Source: Hymenopellis radicata (taxonomy: Eukaryota > Basidiomycota > Agaricomycetes > Agaricales > Physalacriaceae). Taken from it: 55,657 nucleotides of DNA. Below the pieces are notes generated by a model, which was not told where the DNA came from, did no database searches, and saw only the letters and a program-made list of their open reading frames with translations. The DNA lies in NCBI GenBank assembly GCA_015501595.1, contig JADNRX010000355.1, positions 1-55,657 on the forward strand, written 5' to 3'. A program made the position numbers and the translations under genes. Positions 11,759 through 22,672 of this stretch are shown piece after piece; position 1 is the stretch's first letter; each line of letters begins with the position of its first letter.

Positions 11759-13600
11759 TCAAGGACCATCAAATATATCCTCCTCTCTCTCTATGCGACT
11801 CACCTGCGCAGTACCCGTACGAACACGGATCTGAGACAGAGAGAAGCTCTCATGATCGTACGCGGAGTTGGTGTTGCTCGAGCCAACAGATTTTCGAATG
11901 AAACTTCTTGCGTTGAGAGTGACAAATAGGGAATTTGTGTACACTGTCGTGGTTCAGCCATGGTCTTGCGATAGTGAATAGTAAAAGGACGCACGCCGGT
12001 CCACTGAGGAAGAATAAGAGGGTGAAGCAACAAGGCCGGAAGGAGGACTCACTGATCAAGTAGAACGACATGTAGATGAAGGTGTTCGACAACGTATTGA
12101 GCTATACAAGAAATCAGTTCCCTCCGTCTTGCTCCCCGTGCAGTTCATACCGTTATCACGTCTGCAATGGCGCACACACTTGTCGGTATACCTAAACGCA
12201 ATAAGAAACGCGTATTTGTCGCAAGAAGAACACGCCACACCAGTATTGAACGTGAAGACGATCTTCATACTCAAAAGGTCAGCACCTTGATCAACACAGC
12301 AGCAGAGTGTTCTTACTAATCGATTCAAGAGATCCTTGGTCCTCTTGAATTCCGTTTTGGATTTTTGAAGGTACCAGATCATGCACACTGTGATGGCAAT
12401 ATCGGTCACCGCGCCGAACGTGTTCAGAATAGTGCAGAGTGTCTAGCATCGATGGTTACTCCATTTGTACAAAAGGGCGACACGCTTCGAGCTCACCGAC
12501 TGTTGGACCAGCTCGCCCAGCGACGCGTAGTTTAAGCTACAAGTCGGGAATCAGCTTCCGAGTCGCGCGCGCGTTATTTTGGTTGAGATATCGACTAACG
12601 TTATGGATGTATACACTAGACGTTCGCGTCAGATTGAGGTTCATTCCATGTCCTGGGCGAGGACTTACCATATATTAGCACTTCATAACAAGGCCTTCGG
12701 TGAGTAAAGTCTGGGAGATCGCGGACTGTAGGAACGTACCCAACGAAGCGATCGACAAAGCGGACTGCAACGAACTCAGCGAAGGATCAGAAGGCCCATT
12801 GTTGGATGAGAACTTACCACGAAGCCAGCAACGAAATAGTTCCGACTCACTAATGAAGCATTGGAGAAGATGAAGAAGAAACGCATGGGGACAACGACGT
12901 ACATCCGAAGATACGCCAGCAGTAGAACCTAGGACATTCCATGTGAATTCTACTACACGCAGCCTGGGAAGAGACACTACGCACTGTTGAACCGCGAAGG
13001 CAAGTGCACCTCCGAAATACAACTCGATCATGATCGTGCTGTTTCCCAGTGTTAATCAAAATACTGCCATGGAAAGGATGGACGCACCCCTCCATCCGCG
13101 TCATGGCCAGAGGATCGTTGTGATCTATCATCAAGCTCACTCAATGTCTCAGGCGAAGATGGAGGACGGGGACTACGAACTGGTGACAGCATATTCGTAT
13201 ACAGCAACTATAACGACCACTTCAGTGACATTTAATTTCACATTGAGCGGAGAACGCACCGCAAAGCAAAGCCTGTTGAACAGTGTCGCAGATCAGGACG
13301 AAGGCAACCTGCGTACGAAGGCCGTAAACTACACAATACTATCGCAGTCGCCAAGAGACAACTAACCAAAAGTCGGATGGCTAGATAGTCATTTTTGCTG
13401 TGCCTCTGGTAGTAATACCAAGCTGTTGGAAGGGAATCAGAGTCAATCGCAAGCTCGAACATAAAGTAACGCGCCTTGAAGACATCCAACTAAGTCCCGA
13501 GAACTGTCAAAGCGAAATTGACGAGGCTAGTTTCAGGCTTACCGCCGTACAAGCTGAAGAAAAACTCGACATCAGCTTGTGAATTCAAACGTGCCAATGA
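11759..13600 (-). CDS. DUF6534-type multi-pass membrane protein
   Basis: A highly intron-split gene whose spliced text matches the basidiomycete DUF6534 family as I recall it: FSLYGAWYYYQRHSKNDYL, VAFVLICDTVQQALLC, FYCWRIFGLSRNYFVAGFV, NTFGAVTDIAITVCMIWYLQ, then KSKTEFKRTKDLLNRLV, IPTSVCAIADVITLNTLSNT, and FIYMSFYLI-MDRLYTNSLF followed by VTLNARSFIRK. This gives several hydrophobic helices and a hydrophilic tail ending at 11,759, as expected for a seven-helix plasma-membrane or endomembrane protein. One exon near 12,003-12,011 is only 9 nt long (MDR). The first exon and start codon are not resolved; the gene may begin anywhere from about 13,570 to 14,000. Function is unknown for the family. 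Confidence 0.75.
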
Positions 13601-15455
13601 CCTGATTACATTGAAGTGATGACGATGGAATCATAAAGGACGCCGAGTCTGGACGTTCGAGAGTCTGCGTAAGAATCTGTCCCATCCATAGGACAACACA
13701 GGACGTACGTGTTGTGTACGGTCGCAGCTACCGCCATAGTTGGTTGGTCACCTTCACTGGTAAATCTCGTTTGATGAAAGTTTTGAGAGCTGTCAAGAGA
13801 AGCGCAGACGACGGCGGACAGAACCCTGCACACATCCTGCCAGCACCATTCTTTAAGGATTCCCTTCGTGAGACTTCCTTGCCCACATGGGTACCTGCGG
13901 TTTCCAAAAGGTCGTCACATCAAAAAAACTATATTGAACACGAAGGGAAGGGCGGACTTGACGAAACATTCCTCTGCCGTTATCAATGATTCGTATTCTT
14001 GGTACGGCACCCACCCTTGGTGGCTTTAGGGTGAAAAGCGCACTTTACTTACCTATGCGGGCATCGTACATGCCAAAGAGCTTCGGACACAGTTCCGGAC
14101 GTGGACGTGGGCCCAATTACTGTCAAGTGACATACGACGCAGAAAGCGCGCGCAGCGTAGGAGATCCAGATTATTAGCCAAGACGCCCAGGATGGATAGA
14201 GTGCCCTGCAGCACCAATTTACCAGAGGTAGATGCTTGATGGACGCATGGCGTCAAAGAATGTCAGCCAGGAGCCTGTACGTCAATGACAGCGGCGTCAT
14301 GTGCAACGACTCCGAGCGCGCCGGTCACCTAAGAGAATTCGCGTGAGAGTTTTTTTTGGCTCGTGGCGCATCTGATGTCGAACAACCGCTTAGCCTTGAA
14401 CGCCGGGGGCTTCGGAGCAGTCGGTACTGATAATTAAAGATTCTGGAAACACAAGCGAGTCGAAGCCACACTTTAAGTTTCCGCTAGCCTTGCACGGATA
14501 CATGTGGGAAGATTTCAAGCTGCGAGCCCGGACGTGTTGAGCATAGAGCTATATCTGGTGTGGAGATGTGAAGATGGGACGAAGGAAGTTTCTGATCACA
14601 TTGACAAGAGTGTAAGATGGAGAACCTCGGTTTCTTGAGAAGGGGCAGGTGTGGTTACGCGTTCACGTTAATTTCAACGCTACTTGCGAAGTTCCGAAAG
14701 GCGAGATGAAAATTGCGTGTAGGCCGTATACTTTTTTTTGAAGGTAAGTGGATACCAGAAGCAGGTGGGTGCCAGTACGTTGTCGTGGCAAGTGTTCAAC
14801 ACGAAAAATGTCACCTGACTTGTGTAATTCGACGTCGGGCTAGCCAAGTTCCAACGTTTTCGGTCAGGCCGTGGATGGATTAATTACGAGAAAAACAGAT
14901 TTATCGGTCACCATTGAAATGCGAAGGAGTACTGGATACAGCCTTCGCTTTCAGAGCTTGAGGCCCGCTTCAATTACTCATCACGTGCACAATCGCGTCG
15001 CGTCGCCAAGTCTCAAGCAGAGCGATCTGATCCAACCAAACGAAAGCTCTCCACAACCATCAGGGTATGATAAATTTCCAAGTGTCGGCAATGTCGAAAT
15101 CGGTGGCGTCGGTGAGCAATGAGTCTGCACGCTTACTAATCGGGATCGTTGCGGTCAGTGAGTCCGTAAGACGGTCTGAAGCTCAACGTAGTTTATATAT
15201 AAGTAAAGATTGTATATAGAATACAAGAGCTTATTTATGACCCCGCCGTCTCCGAGTCATCTCAAGGCCAGACCTGCCATCTCGGATGGACGCGGCTGTT
15301 GAGAGTTGCTAACCACTCAACTATGGCAACTCTCAACAGCGGCGAATTCCTCATTCATATCAACAGGCGAGTTCACAACTTAAAAATGCTACATTGCGTC
15401 ATGACGTCGAAACTAGTAGTACATACAGAAATACACCTTACTCGCAAGTTCCTCG
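13601..15455. other. Long stretch without a recognised gene
   Basis: This may include the unresolved first exon of the DUF6534 gene at its left side. Otherwise only short ORFs without motifs are seen. The right end (15,250-15,455) is the 3' flank of the beta-glucosidase; the 14-15 bp GTTGAGAGTTGCTA and GGCAACTCTCAAC form an inverted repeat at about 15,298-15,338. Confidence 0.45.
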
Positions 15456-18400
15456 TTACAACCCACTCCACTCAAAGCCCCTCTCCAACCCAACACTCCC
15501 GCCCAGCTCCAACACCTCACTACTCGTCCCAACCTTCACCTCATACTCCCCCTTCTCAACAACCCAGCACTCAATCTTATCATCCCAATACGACACCGCG
15601 TACTTATCCAGCCTCACCGTAACCTTGTCCGTCTTCCCCGGCTCGAGATCGCGCACCTTGGCAAAGCCCCTCAATTGCAAAGGCGGATGCGTGAGGTGGC
15701 TCGTCTTGGGGAGAGACATGTACACTTGCACCACCTCGCTCCCCTTGACAGACCCGGTGTTGGTCACGTCGAGGGATGCGGTGAACGAGACATCCTTCTC
15801 CGTGAAGGAAGGTTTGGAAACGGAGAGATTGGATAGAGAGAATGTCGTGTAGGATAACCCGTGGCTGTGGTCGAGGTAAGTATAGGGTGATGTGTGCCAC
15901 ACTTGGACTCACCCGAATGCAAAGGCGGGTTTGATGTTCCGATGCATGTAGTGCTTGTATCCGACGTACAGATCTTCGGCATATCGCACCTGATGACGAT
16001 GATGCTTAGTGCCCCACAGAACGACCTGAAAGACAACTCTTACCTTTCCATTCTCGGAGTGGAAATGCCCGTACGAAGGCACATCTTCTTCCACCTTCGG
16101 GAACGTCAAAGACAGCTTCCCCGACGGATTATGCTTCCCGAACAGAACGTCGGCCATCGCATCCCAGTCGTGTTTCCCAGTACCACTTGAGAGTGAGATT
16201 TAGAATACACACGACGAAGTCAACGAGCATCACGTACGAATGCACTATGGCGGGTACCTTGTCCGCCCACGGCAAAGTGATAGACGATCCCTGACCACAA
16301 TATATCAGCAACAATAATTTTTAAGGACGTGTAATCTCATACTCACCGCTTGGGTCACGACGACGGTCTTGGGGTTGGCAGCAACGACTTTGGCGACGAG
16401 TTCATCAGAGCGTCCAGGAAGAGCAAGAGTCTTGCGATCATATCCTTCACTTTCCCAATCCGCATTGATGCCGACGACAGCGATGACAACGTCGGCCTCC
16501 TTCGCAAGACTTACAGCCTCGTTCATGAGCTCGTCTGCATCTACTACCACCGCACCTCCCAGGCGTACACCGGGGTTACTAAAACGCAATTAAACAGTAA
16601 TTAATGAGCACGACGACGGAATGCGTACCTATCCATCACAACCTCATCCTCATCACCGTCCGCAGGTCCCCGAACATTACAAAACTCGACGAAAATTTCA
16701 TGGTTTGTATTAGCCTTGAGGCGATAAACACCCTTCTCTTCCTTCGTGCCCGAGTTGAAAAACGCGTCGCCTCGCCTCTGTCGTTGCCAGTTATCAATGA
16801 CAAGGTTTCCATCGACGTAAAGCCTTGCGCGCCCCGCCACCTCCAATCCAAATTCAAAGTCGCAGTCGGATGGCCGCGGCTTTAGGTATCCACGAAGCTT
16901 CAGAGTCCACCGGCGGGTCAGGCCCTTGGGGTAGGAAGTGCTGATGAACATGCGCGTCTCGTCAATAACACGCGTCTCCATGGGCTCGGAAAGAGGCTTC
17001 ATGCTCTCGTCGCTCTCGTGGGAGTGCCAGTATCCCGTCCATCCGCGCTCGCCCTTGTCCGTCACCATTTCGTAGTCGAGAGTGGGTAGCGACTTGAACG
17101 TTCGGGCGCCTTCGGAGTAAGTGACCTCTACGCCTGCAAGCGCGTTGACGATGCCCTCGTAAGGCGTGATGAAGTACGAAGACTTCAAAGCCGCGGAACC
17201 ACCGCCAGACACGACGATAGCCTTCGCATTGCCACCAACGATGGCGATCTTCTTCAAACCACTGGGCTTCAAGGGTAAAATATTGTTATCGTTCTTCATT
17301 AGGACGATGGATTCAGCAGCGAGACGCCTCATGAGGTCGCGAGTCTCGTCAGTGTCCACCGTGCGCTCGATGCCGTCGCCATCCAGTATTTCTGGGCACT
17401 CCTTCGCACACCGTTTCACCAACTCCAAGACGCTGCGAGCGCGCTCTTTGATCGTGCGGAGCGTGAGCTTCTTAGACTGAATAGACCGCGTCATGAGGTC
17501 CAGTGTTCGCCACTTGTTCGTACCAGGCATTTCGAGATCCAGTCCTGCGTTGATACCCAGATCTACACTGTAGATACCAAACCTGGCGCGGATGTCAGGA
17601 GATCACGATAAGGTTGGGAAGCACAACATACCAATCACTCATGGTCATCCCGGTAAAACCCCATTCCTCACGAAGGACTTTCTTCAGAAAGAAGGGATTC
17701 TCGGAGACATGGGTTCCGTTGACGCGGTTATAGCTGCCAAAGAATTTAGGAGACGTCCAAGTTTAAAATACGTAAGTCTTACGCAGTCATGAACGACCAC
17801 GGTTTAGCGTGCTTCTGGGCTAACATGAAAGGGAGCATGTAGACCTCCCGAAGTGCCCGGTCGCTAATGATACTGTCGTAGCCAAAGCGGTCGTCTTCCT
17901 TGTCATTACCAACAAAATGCTTGATAGTCGTGCCAATTCCTCCGGATTGAACACCTTTGACATACGCAGAAGCAATCATGCCAGACAAGTATGGGTCCTC
18001 GGCGAAACTTTCAAAGCTCTGTATGGTAGCGTTAACGGTTATTCAGTCAGGAATGTCGTATGTAACCTACCCTTCCACCGAGCGGATTCTAGAGAAGACA
18101 ATATCAGTCATCTCCATCAAGATAACGAAGAGTGAATCAGATTCATACGCGTTGAATGTTGCAGGTCGGGGCAAGGATGAGAGATGCAGCTCGCAACTTG
18201 GATTCTTCGGCCAGAAGTTTCAATCCGACAAGCTGGATGAGATCGGTGTCCCATGTCGCACCCATCGCAGTGGACGACTATGAGAGGTATAAGTGAGGGT
18301 TTCAAGAGCTTGGAGACGCGTGCTTACCGGAAGACATTTAGCTGGAGTACTCATAAAGAAATGGTTTCCTCGGACGCCATTAGGGCCATCAGACACCTAA

Positions 18401-18587
18401 TACACACACACATGAACTATGTTTTCATGGAAGATCAATCTCATACCTTGATAGCGGGAACGCCGAGACGTTCGATGGCATGCGTGTGCCAAAATCCAAC
18501 GCCAGCAGTCAAGAGGATAGCTTCATCACTCGTCAATTGCTCGACGATATCATCGATATTGGCATTGGCAAAGTCAGATGGTGGCAT
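15456..18587 (-). CDS. GH3 beta-glucosidase with PA14 insert
   Basis: Hydrolyses terminal beta-D-glucosides such as cellobiose. It begins MPPSDFANANIDDIVEQLT and runs through IKVSDGPNGVRG, LAPTCNIQRNPLGGRSFESF, IKHFVGND and the nucleophile region GFTGMTMSDWFGIYS (Asp of SDW, split by an intron). It continues with the second domain (ESIVLMKNDNNILPL), a PA14-like insert (YLKPRPSDCDFEFGLEV... ARLYVDGNLVIDNW), DVVIAVVGINADWESEGYDR, MADVLFGKHNPSGKLSLTFP and a C-terminal fibronectin-III-like domain ending VGLERGFEWSGL. About ten introns of ~50 nt all join in phase. No signal peptide is seen, which is common for PA14-type fungal GH3 enzymes and suggests an intracellular role. One oddity: the usual WYGGNE stretch reads SGTGKHDWDAMADV. 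It faces the racemase gene across a 490-bp divergent promoter. Confidence 0.93.
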
Positions 18588-19077
18588 GATGAAAGAAGGC
18601 TTGGTACAGGCGAGCGATTTCGGTGTCCGTATTTAAGGCATTTTGGAGCACCGTCGTAAAGTCCAGGTTCCGAGGTTTCTCCGGGGCAATATCGGTTCTA
18701 GCTCGGAAGGAGAGCGTCAGGTGTTGATAAAGCGTCAATGAGAGCGGGTAAGATGATCAATCTTGAGTCCTCGAGGTCGAAACCGCGAAACAGTTTCTTG
18801 TTAGAATAAGAGGTGAGACTCGGCGCAGCAATTACAGTCCGAGTCCGAAAAAGGGAGCATGATTGTAGTCTAGTCCATGCCCAAAGTCTTTTTCGACGCG
18901 TCGCAACGCGTTCGGAGGATTGGAATGAGCAGCAGTGATAGTGTTGAAGGTTGGTTGAAGGACTAGTTGAATGTGATCTGTGCCGAGTCGGTGCCTATGC
19001 GGACACTCGTGCCGATTACCTCCATCTGAGGCTCGCACTATTTTGGATCCGCCATCGACGCTTCTCTTCTCATCGCA
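18588..19077. promoter_or_regulatory. 490-bp divergent promoter region (GH3 / racemase)
   Basis: The start codons of the minus-strand beta-glucosidase (18,587) and the plus-strand racemase (19,078) face away from each other here, so this stretch must carry both promoters. No TATA box or known carbon-source motif could be assigned with confidence. Confidence 0.5.
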
Positions 19078-19830
19078 ATGGCCGCCACAGTCCGCATCCT
19101 CATCATCAACCCCAACACTAATGAGTCGATGACCCAGGGTTTGAAGCCTATCGTCGATGCCACCCTTTCTCTCCACAACAACGTGCAGTGCGACTTGTTT
19201 ACCTCTCCCAAGTCGGACACGGCGGTGGGCTCAGTAAACAGCATCAACTCTCCAGAGGACGCGCTACAGTCCGCACTCTACTGTCTTCCCCATCTCAAGC
19301 CCCTAGTCGCGAACGGTCGCTACGATGGCTTTCTCGTCGCTTGCTACTCAGAGCACCCTCTCGTATCGATGCTATCAGATATTACGCCGAGCAAAAGAGT
19401 AACTGGCATCTTCGAAGCCAGTATCATGGCAAGCTTGGGTTTGGGAAAGTTTGGTATCGTCACGACTGGGAAAGTATGGGAAGCGGCTTTGACGCGTGGT
19501 GTGGAGCGTTTTCTGGGCATCGAAGGATCCAATTCAACCAAGTTTGCTGGTGTGGAAAGTACTGGGTTGACAGCGGCGCAATTACACGATTTCGATCCCG
19601 ATACTGTCCGGCGAAACATTGAGCTTGCTACTGTGAGATTGGTGGAAAAGGAGAAGGATATCAAAGCTATCTGCGTAGGATGTGCAGGTATGGTCGGGTT
19701 CGATGACGCCATTCGAAGAGGTGTCGCCACTGTACTAGGAGAAGATGGCGGTCATGATATTCGTATCGTTGAAGGCGTAGCCGCTGGGGTGCAGTGGTTG
19801 ATATCAGCCTGCAGGCTTGCCAGTGCATGA
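19078..19830 (+). CDS. Asp/Glu/hydantoin racemase family protein (DCG1-like)
   Basis: A single-exon, 250-residue protein covering the full usual length of the family. It opens with the strand MAATVRILIINPNTNESMT. It carries the two family cysteines in FLVACYSEHPL (about residues 84-94) and ICVGCAGM (about 197-204), which act as the acid/base pair in cofactor-independent racemases. The closest known relatives are allantoin/hydantoin racemases and yeast Dcg1, linked to purine or hydantoin nitrogen use; the substrate here is inferred. The context CATCGCAATGGCC at the start is a good fungal initiation site. Lack of introns contrasts with its intron-rich neighbours. Confidence 0.92.
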   Translation: MAATVRILIINPNTNESMTQGLKPIVDATLSLHNNVQCDLFTSPKSDTAVGSVNSINSPEDALQSALYCLPHLKPLVANGRYDGFLVACYSEHPLVSMLSDITPSKRVTGIFEASIMASLGLGKFGIVTTGKVWEAALTRGVERFLGIEGSNSTKFAGVESTGLTAAQLHDFDPDTVRRNIELATVRLVEKEKDIKAICVGCAGMVGFDDAIRRGVATVLGEDGGHDIRIVEGVAAGVQWLISACRLASA

Positions 19831-20143
19831 TTATCAGAACGCTGTCCCACGATTTGCAGACGCCTATGAATGCAACAATACATTCTTCTGCACGATAGCG
19901 CAACGATAGTGTGTCAGTCTGGTTAACTCGACGAGTGATAATACAACCTGTTCAGGATATTGCGACAACAAAAGACAGGGCTCTCATAAATACGGTATTT
20001 CCGGCCTACTCGCCGTCAAAAGGTTCTACTCTACGAATACATCTAGGCTGTGGTTTGTCGCATTCAGGTGGTTCACCATCATCTCGAGGACCTCTAAAAC
20101 CGAATGGCCACGTCGGAAGATAACAGTATTCCTAGAAAACTCA
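19831..20143. other. Convergent intergenic spacer
   Basis: 313 bp between the ends of the racemase (+) and the secreted-protein gene (-). Nothing beyond 3' UTR sequence is apparent. Confidence 0.5.
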
Positions 20144-21905
20144 TCAGCCTCGCTGGCGAAGAACGTCGCAGTCGTGACAAACCTCAAATGTACAGGCAGG
20201 CCGACATGTTATCCAGACGCCCCAGTCAAGCCAGGCCATCAGCGTATCAACCGCAGTCTTCCACTCCAAAAGAAGCGCAGTCGGTGCTTCTTTCGCCCAC
20301 GGCGCCTCGACAACAACATCTAATCCTGCCAACACACCCTGCGCCCACATCTTCGTCGCAACACGACAAATCTCCTTATTGGTCTCATAAAGCGAATCCA
20401 AAATCAGCCTTTCAGACACCGTCAACTCCAGAGACGCCACAATATATTTCGTATGCGTCTCCGAGCACCATTCATAAATCGGCGCCGCCCATGAGAGCTC
20501 GTTCGGCACCGGCACAGCAGAATGCAGGTTATACGGCTGCGTGATCGCCTTTAGCTGCGTTTGAACGCGTTTGGCGGTGCGGAGCTCCTCGATGTCGGTC
20601 TGGTTGAGCAGATATCGAATCATTTCGAGGCGGTTCGCGTAGCGATCAACGACCACATGGACAAGTGAAGTCCAATCGACACCAGATCCCCGCCCGTGGG
20701 GAGTAGTGACTGCTTGCTCTAGGCGCGTCATAACGGCTCGCGCGTCCTGTTCGCTGATGCCGTCGAGTCGATGATACCAGCGCTCCTGCCCGAAGCGATG
20801 TGGGATCAAGCTGGGTACGAGGGAGGTGTCGTAGAATGACACGATACGCGCATAGTCGAGTTGGATGCGTGTATCGCCTGGAGAGCAAATTATGAGTGAC
20901 AAACATAAAAATAAGAAGGACGAAGCCGTACCGGGGAATTTGTTGTGCCATGACCCAGAGTGAATAACCTCACTGAAGGGATTGTTGGCAAAAGATGAGG
21001 GATCGAGTGGTGGGTAGTGTGGTGGAAAGTCTCCGTGAAGTGCGCCGTCGTGAGGTTTATCTGATCGACTTCCTGGAAATCCGCCACCAGGAGGACCACC
21101 CGGACCACCTGGAGGACCGCCTGGAGGACCACCCGGACCACCCGGTGGCCCCGTCCCCCTCCAGGACCTCTCCGTCCATTGGACTTCAAATTAAGAAAAG
21201 ACGCCACCTCAACTCCCACTGTGAAATCACACAGCATAATCTCGCTATAATAACCACCTTCAGGTTAACCCTCCACAACAATGAAACACGCTCTCACAAG
21301 TCCATTTCCATCCTCACAAACCCGTCCAAACCAAGCTTCACACCCCATGCGCACAGGTCCGCGAGCCGGCGCTTCTCATTAAACGACCACTCGGGGACGA
21401 TCTTGCCCCACGCGACGATATCCTGCGTATCCATCGGTCCGTCGACCATCTTGGCGGCGCTGCTGCCGTCAAAGTAGAGCACATTTAGCGCGCGCGTAGT
21501 CACGACGGTGAGCTGCCAGCACCCTTCCTCCTTCGAGCCGCGACAGAAGGCATACGAGTGTTCTGGATCTGTAGCAGTCCATTGCGGTTCGGTGGGAACG
21601 TTGGCGTCGCCGCGCCCGTGGTATAGGAGCGTGCCGACGGGGACGATGCCGGGTATCAAGTTGTGTCCTAATGAACGTCAAAGGTGAGAGGAAGCGAAGC
21701 GAGTGGACACCATACCATTGCGGTATCGGGTATTAGGCCAATGCTGCAGAAAGGCGCTGACGGTATCAAAGATAAGGTGTCCAGTCGAGTTGACGTTCGG
21801 TTCGAGATTCAAGTCCCAGGTATCGGTATTGGTATGGAAGGGAGTTTGGGAAGCCCATGCGGAGGAGGAGAAGAACGCGAGCGCTCCAAGCACCCAATAA
21901 TGCAT
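20144..21905 (-). CDS. Secreted Agaricomycete-specific protein with Gly/Pro linker
   Basis: It starts MHYWVLGALAFFSSSAWA, a clear signal peptide. It continues through NSTGHLIFDTVSAFLQHWPN, HNLIPGIVPVGTLLYHGRGD, TDPEHSYAFCRG, LNVLYFDGSSAAKM and GLDGFVRMEMDFEIMLCDF, then a Gly/Pro-rich linker, then SGSWHNKFPGDTRIQLDYAR, ITQPYNLHSAVPVPNELSW and a helical C-terminus ending FEVCHDCDVLRQRG. I recognise this as a recurrent basidiomycete protein without known function; the substrate and partner are unknown. Introns lie near 21,670-21,720, 21,230-21,300 and 20,885-20,935. The linker DNA (about 21,070-21,165) is a GGT/CCT-CCA repeat. The frame before it and after it differ by one, so a further intron inside the repeat must be assumed; several AG acceptors in the repeat would restore the frame. 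Confidence 0.82.
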
Positions 21906-22229
21906 GGCGGCTGAGGCCTGCGAAGGGCTGATGGCGCCATGCTTTTAAGCAACCACACTCGCAGTTCGGTGACCGCGTTCCGCAGCAATTTCTCCGAAGT
22001 AACGGTATTTCTAATCTTGTTATCTGATAAGTAACGATTTGTCCCTCTACCTGGGACCAAAAGAGGACCTCTTGGATTCCTCTTCGAAATCGTTTGGACT
22101 GGTAGGAACGACTTTAGGTCTCTTCACGTTCAGCCCACTTCATCACGAAACATTGAAAGGCTAGACGTTTTCGGTGGCTTTGTAGACGCGTACGAGCAAT
22201 GGATCATCTGATTCCATCAAGGTATGTGT

Positions 22230-22600
22230 ATAAATCAGTATAGAGTATGAATGAGTGCATGTCAATAAGCGCGCCTGGCTCAAGCAGAAACATAACACGT
22301 TTTCAACGGCTTGGACGCAGATGAAGCCGGTACCGAGGAAGTTTCCAAAGTGCTCACTGCGCATGGGGAAACGCTCGTGGAGCTGGCTGCGCCGGGCCTC
22401 CTCGACAACCGACCTGTCGGAAACGCTCCAGTGTAAGTATTTGACAGACAAATGCGCTCGGGAAGACGAAACCTACGTCGTCGTCGCAGCACTGGGAACC
22501 ACAGTGGGCACCGTCGTCGGCTGCAGAGCAGTGTCCTACGTCGCGGTAGTAGGCCAAGGTGTACTCGTAACGGGGAGAGCCGACAATTGTCCTGCAGTTC
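22230..22600 (-). pseudogene. Stray copy 1 of the AA9 gene 3' end
   Basis: On the minus strand this copies the last two exons of the AA9 gene at 27,270-28,756. It reads LPVTSTPWPTTAT, then a TAG stop where the parent has TGG, then DTALQPTTVPTVVPSAAT, the intron, and the Ser-rich tail ending KPLKTCYVSA at 22,280. The catalytic part of the enzyme is absent. It lies directly upstream of the Fic gene start. The copy is diverged and shortened in the Ser-rich exon compared with the parent. It is best seen as a dead fragment. Confidence 0.8.
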
Positions 22601-22672
22601 ATTCATTCGGCATCAATACCGGTCCGAAGCCCCGTCGTCTTACGTACACGCGTCTGCATCACCACCGCCACC

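Noticed and set aside
15299..15852. Ser/Pro/Thr-rich plus-strand ORFs
   Set aside because: Shadows of the C-terminal fibronectin-like domain of the beta-glucosidase.
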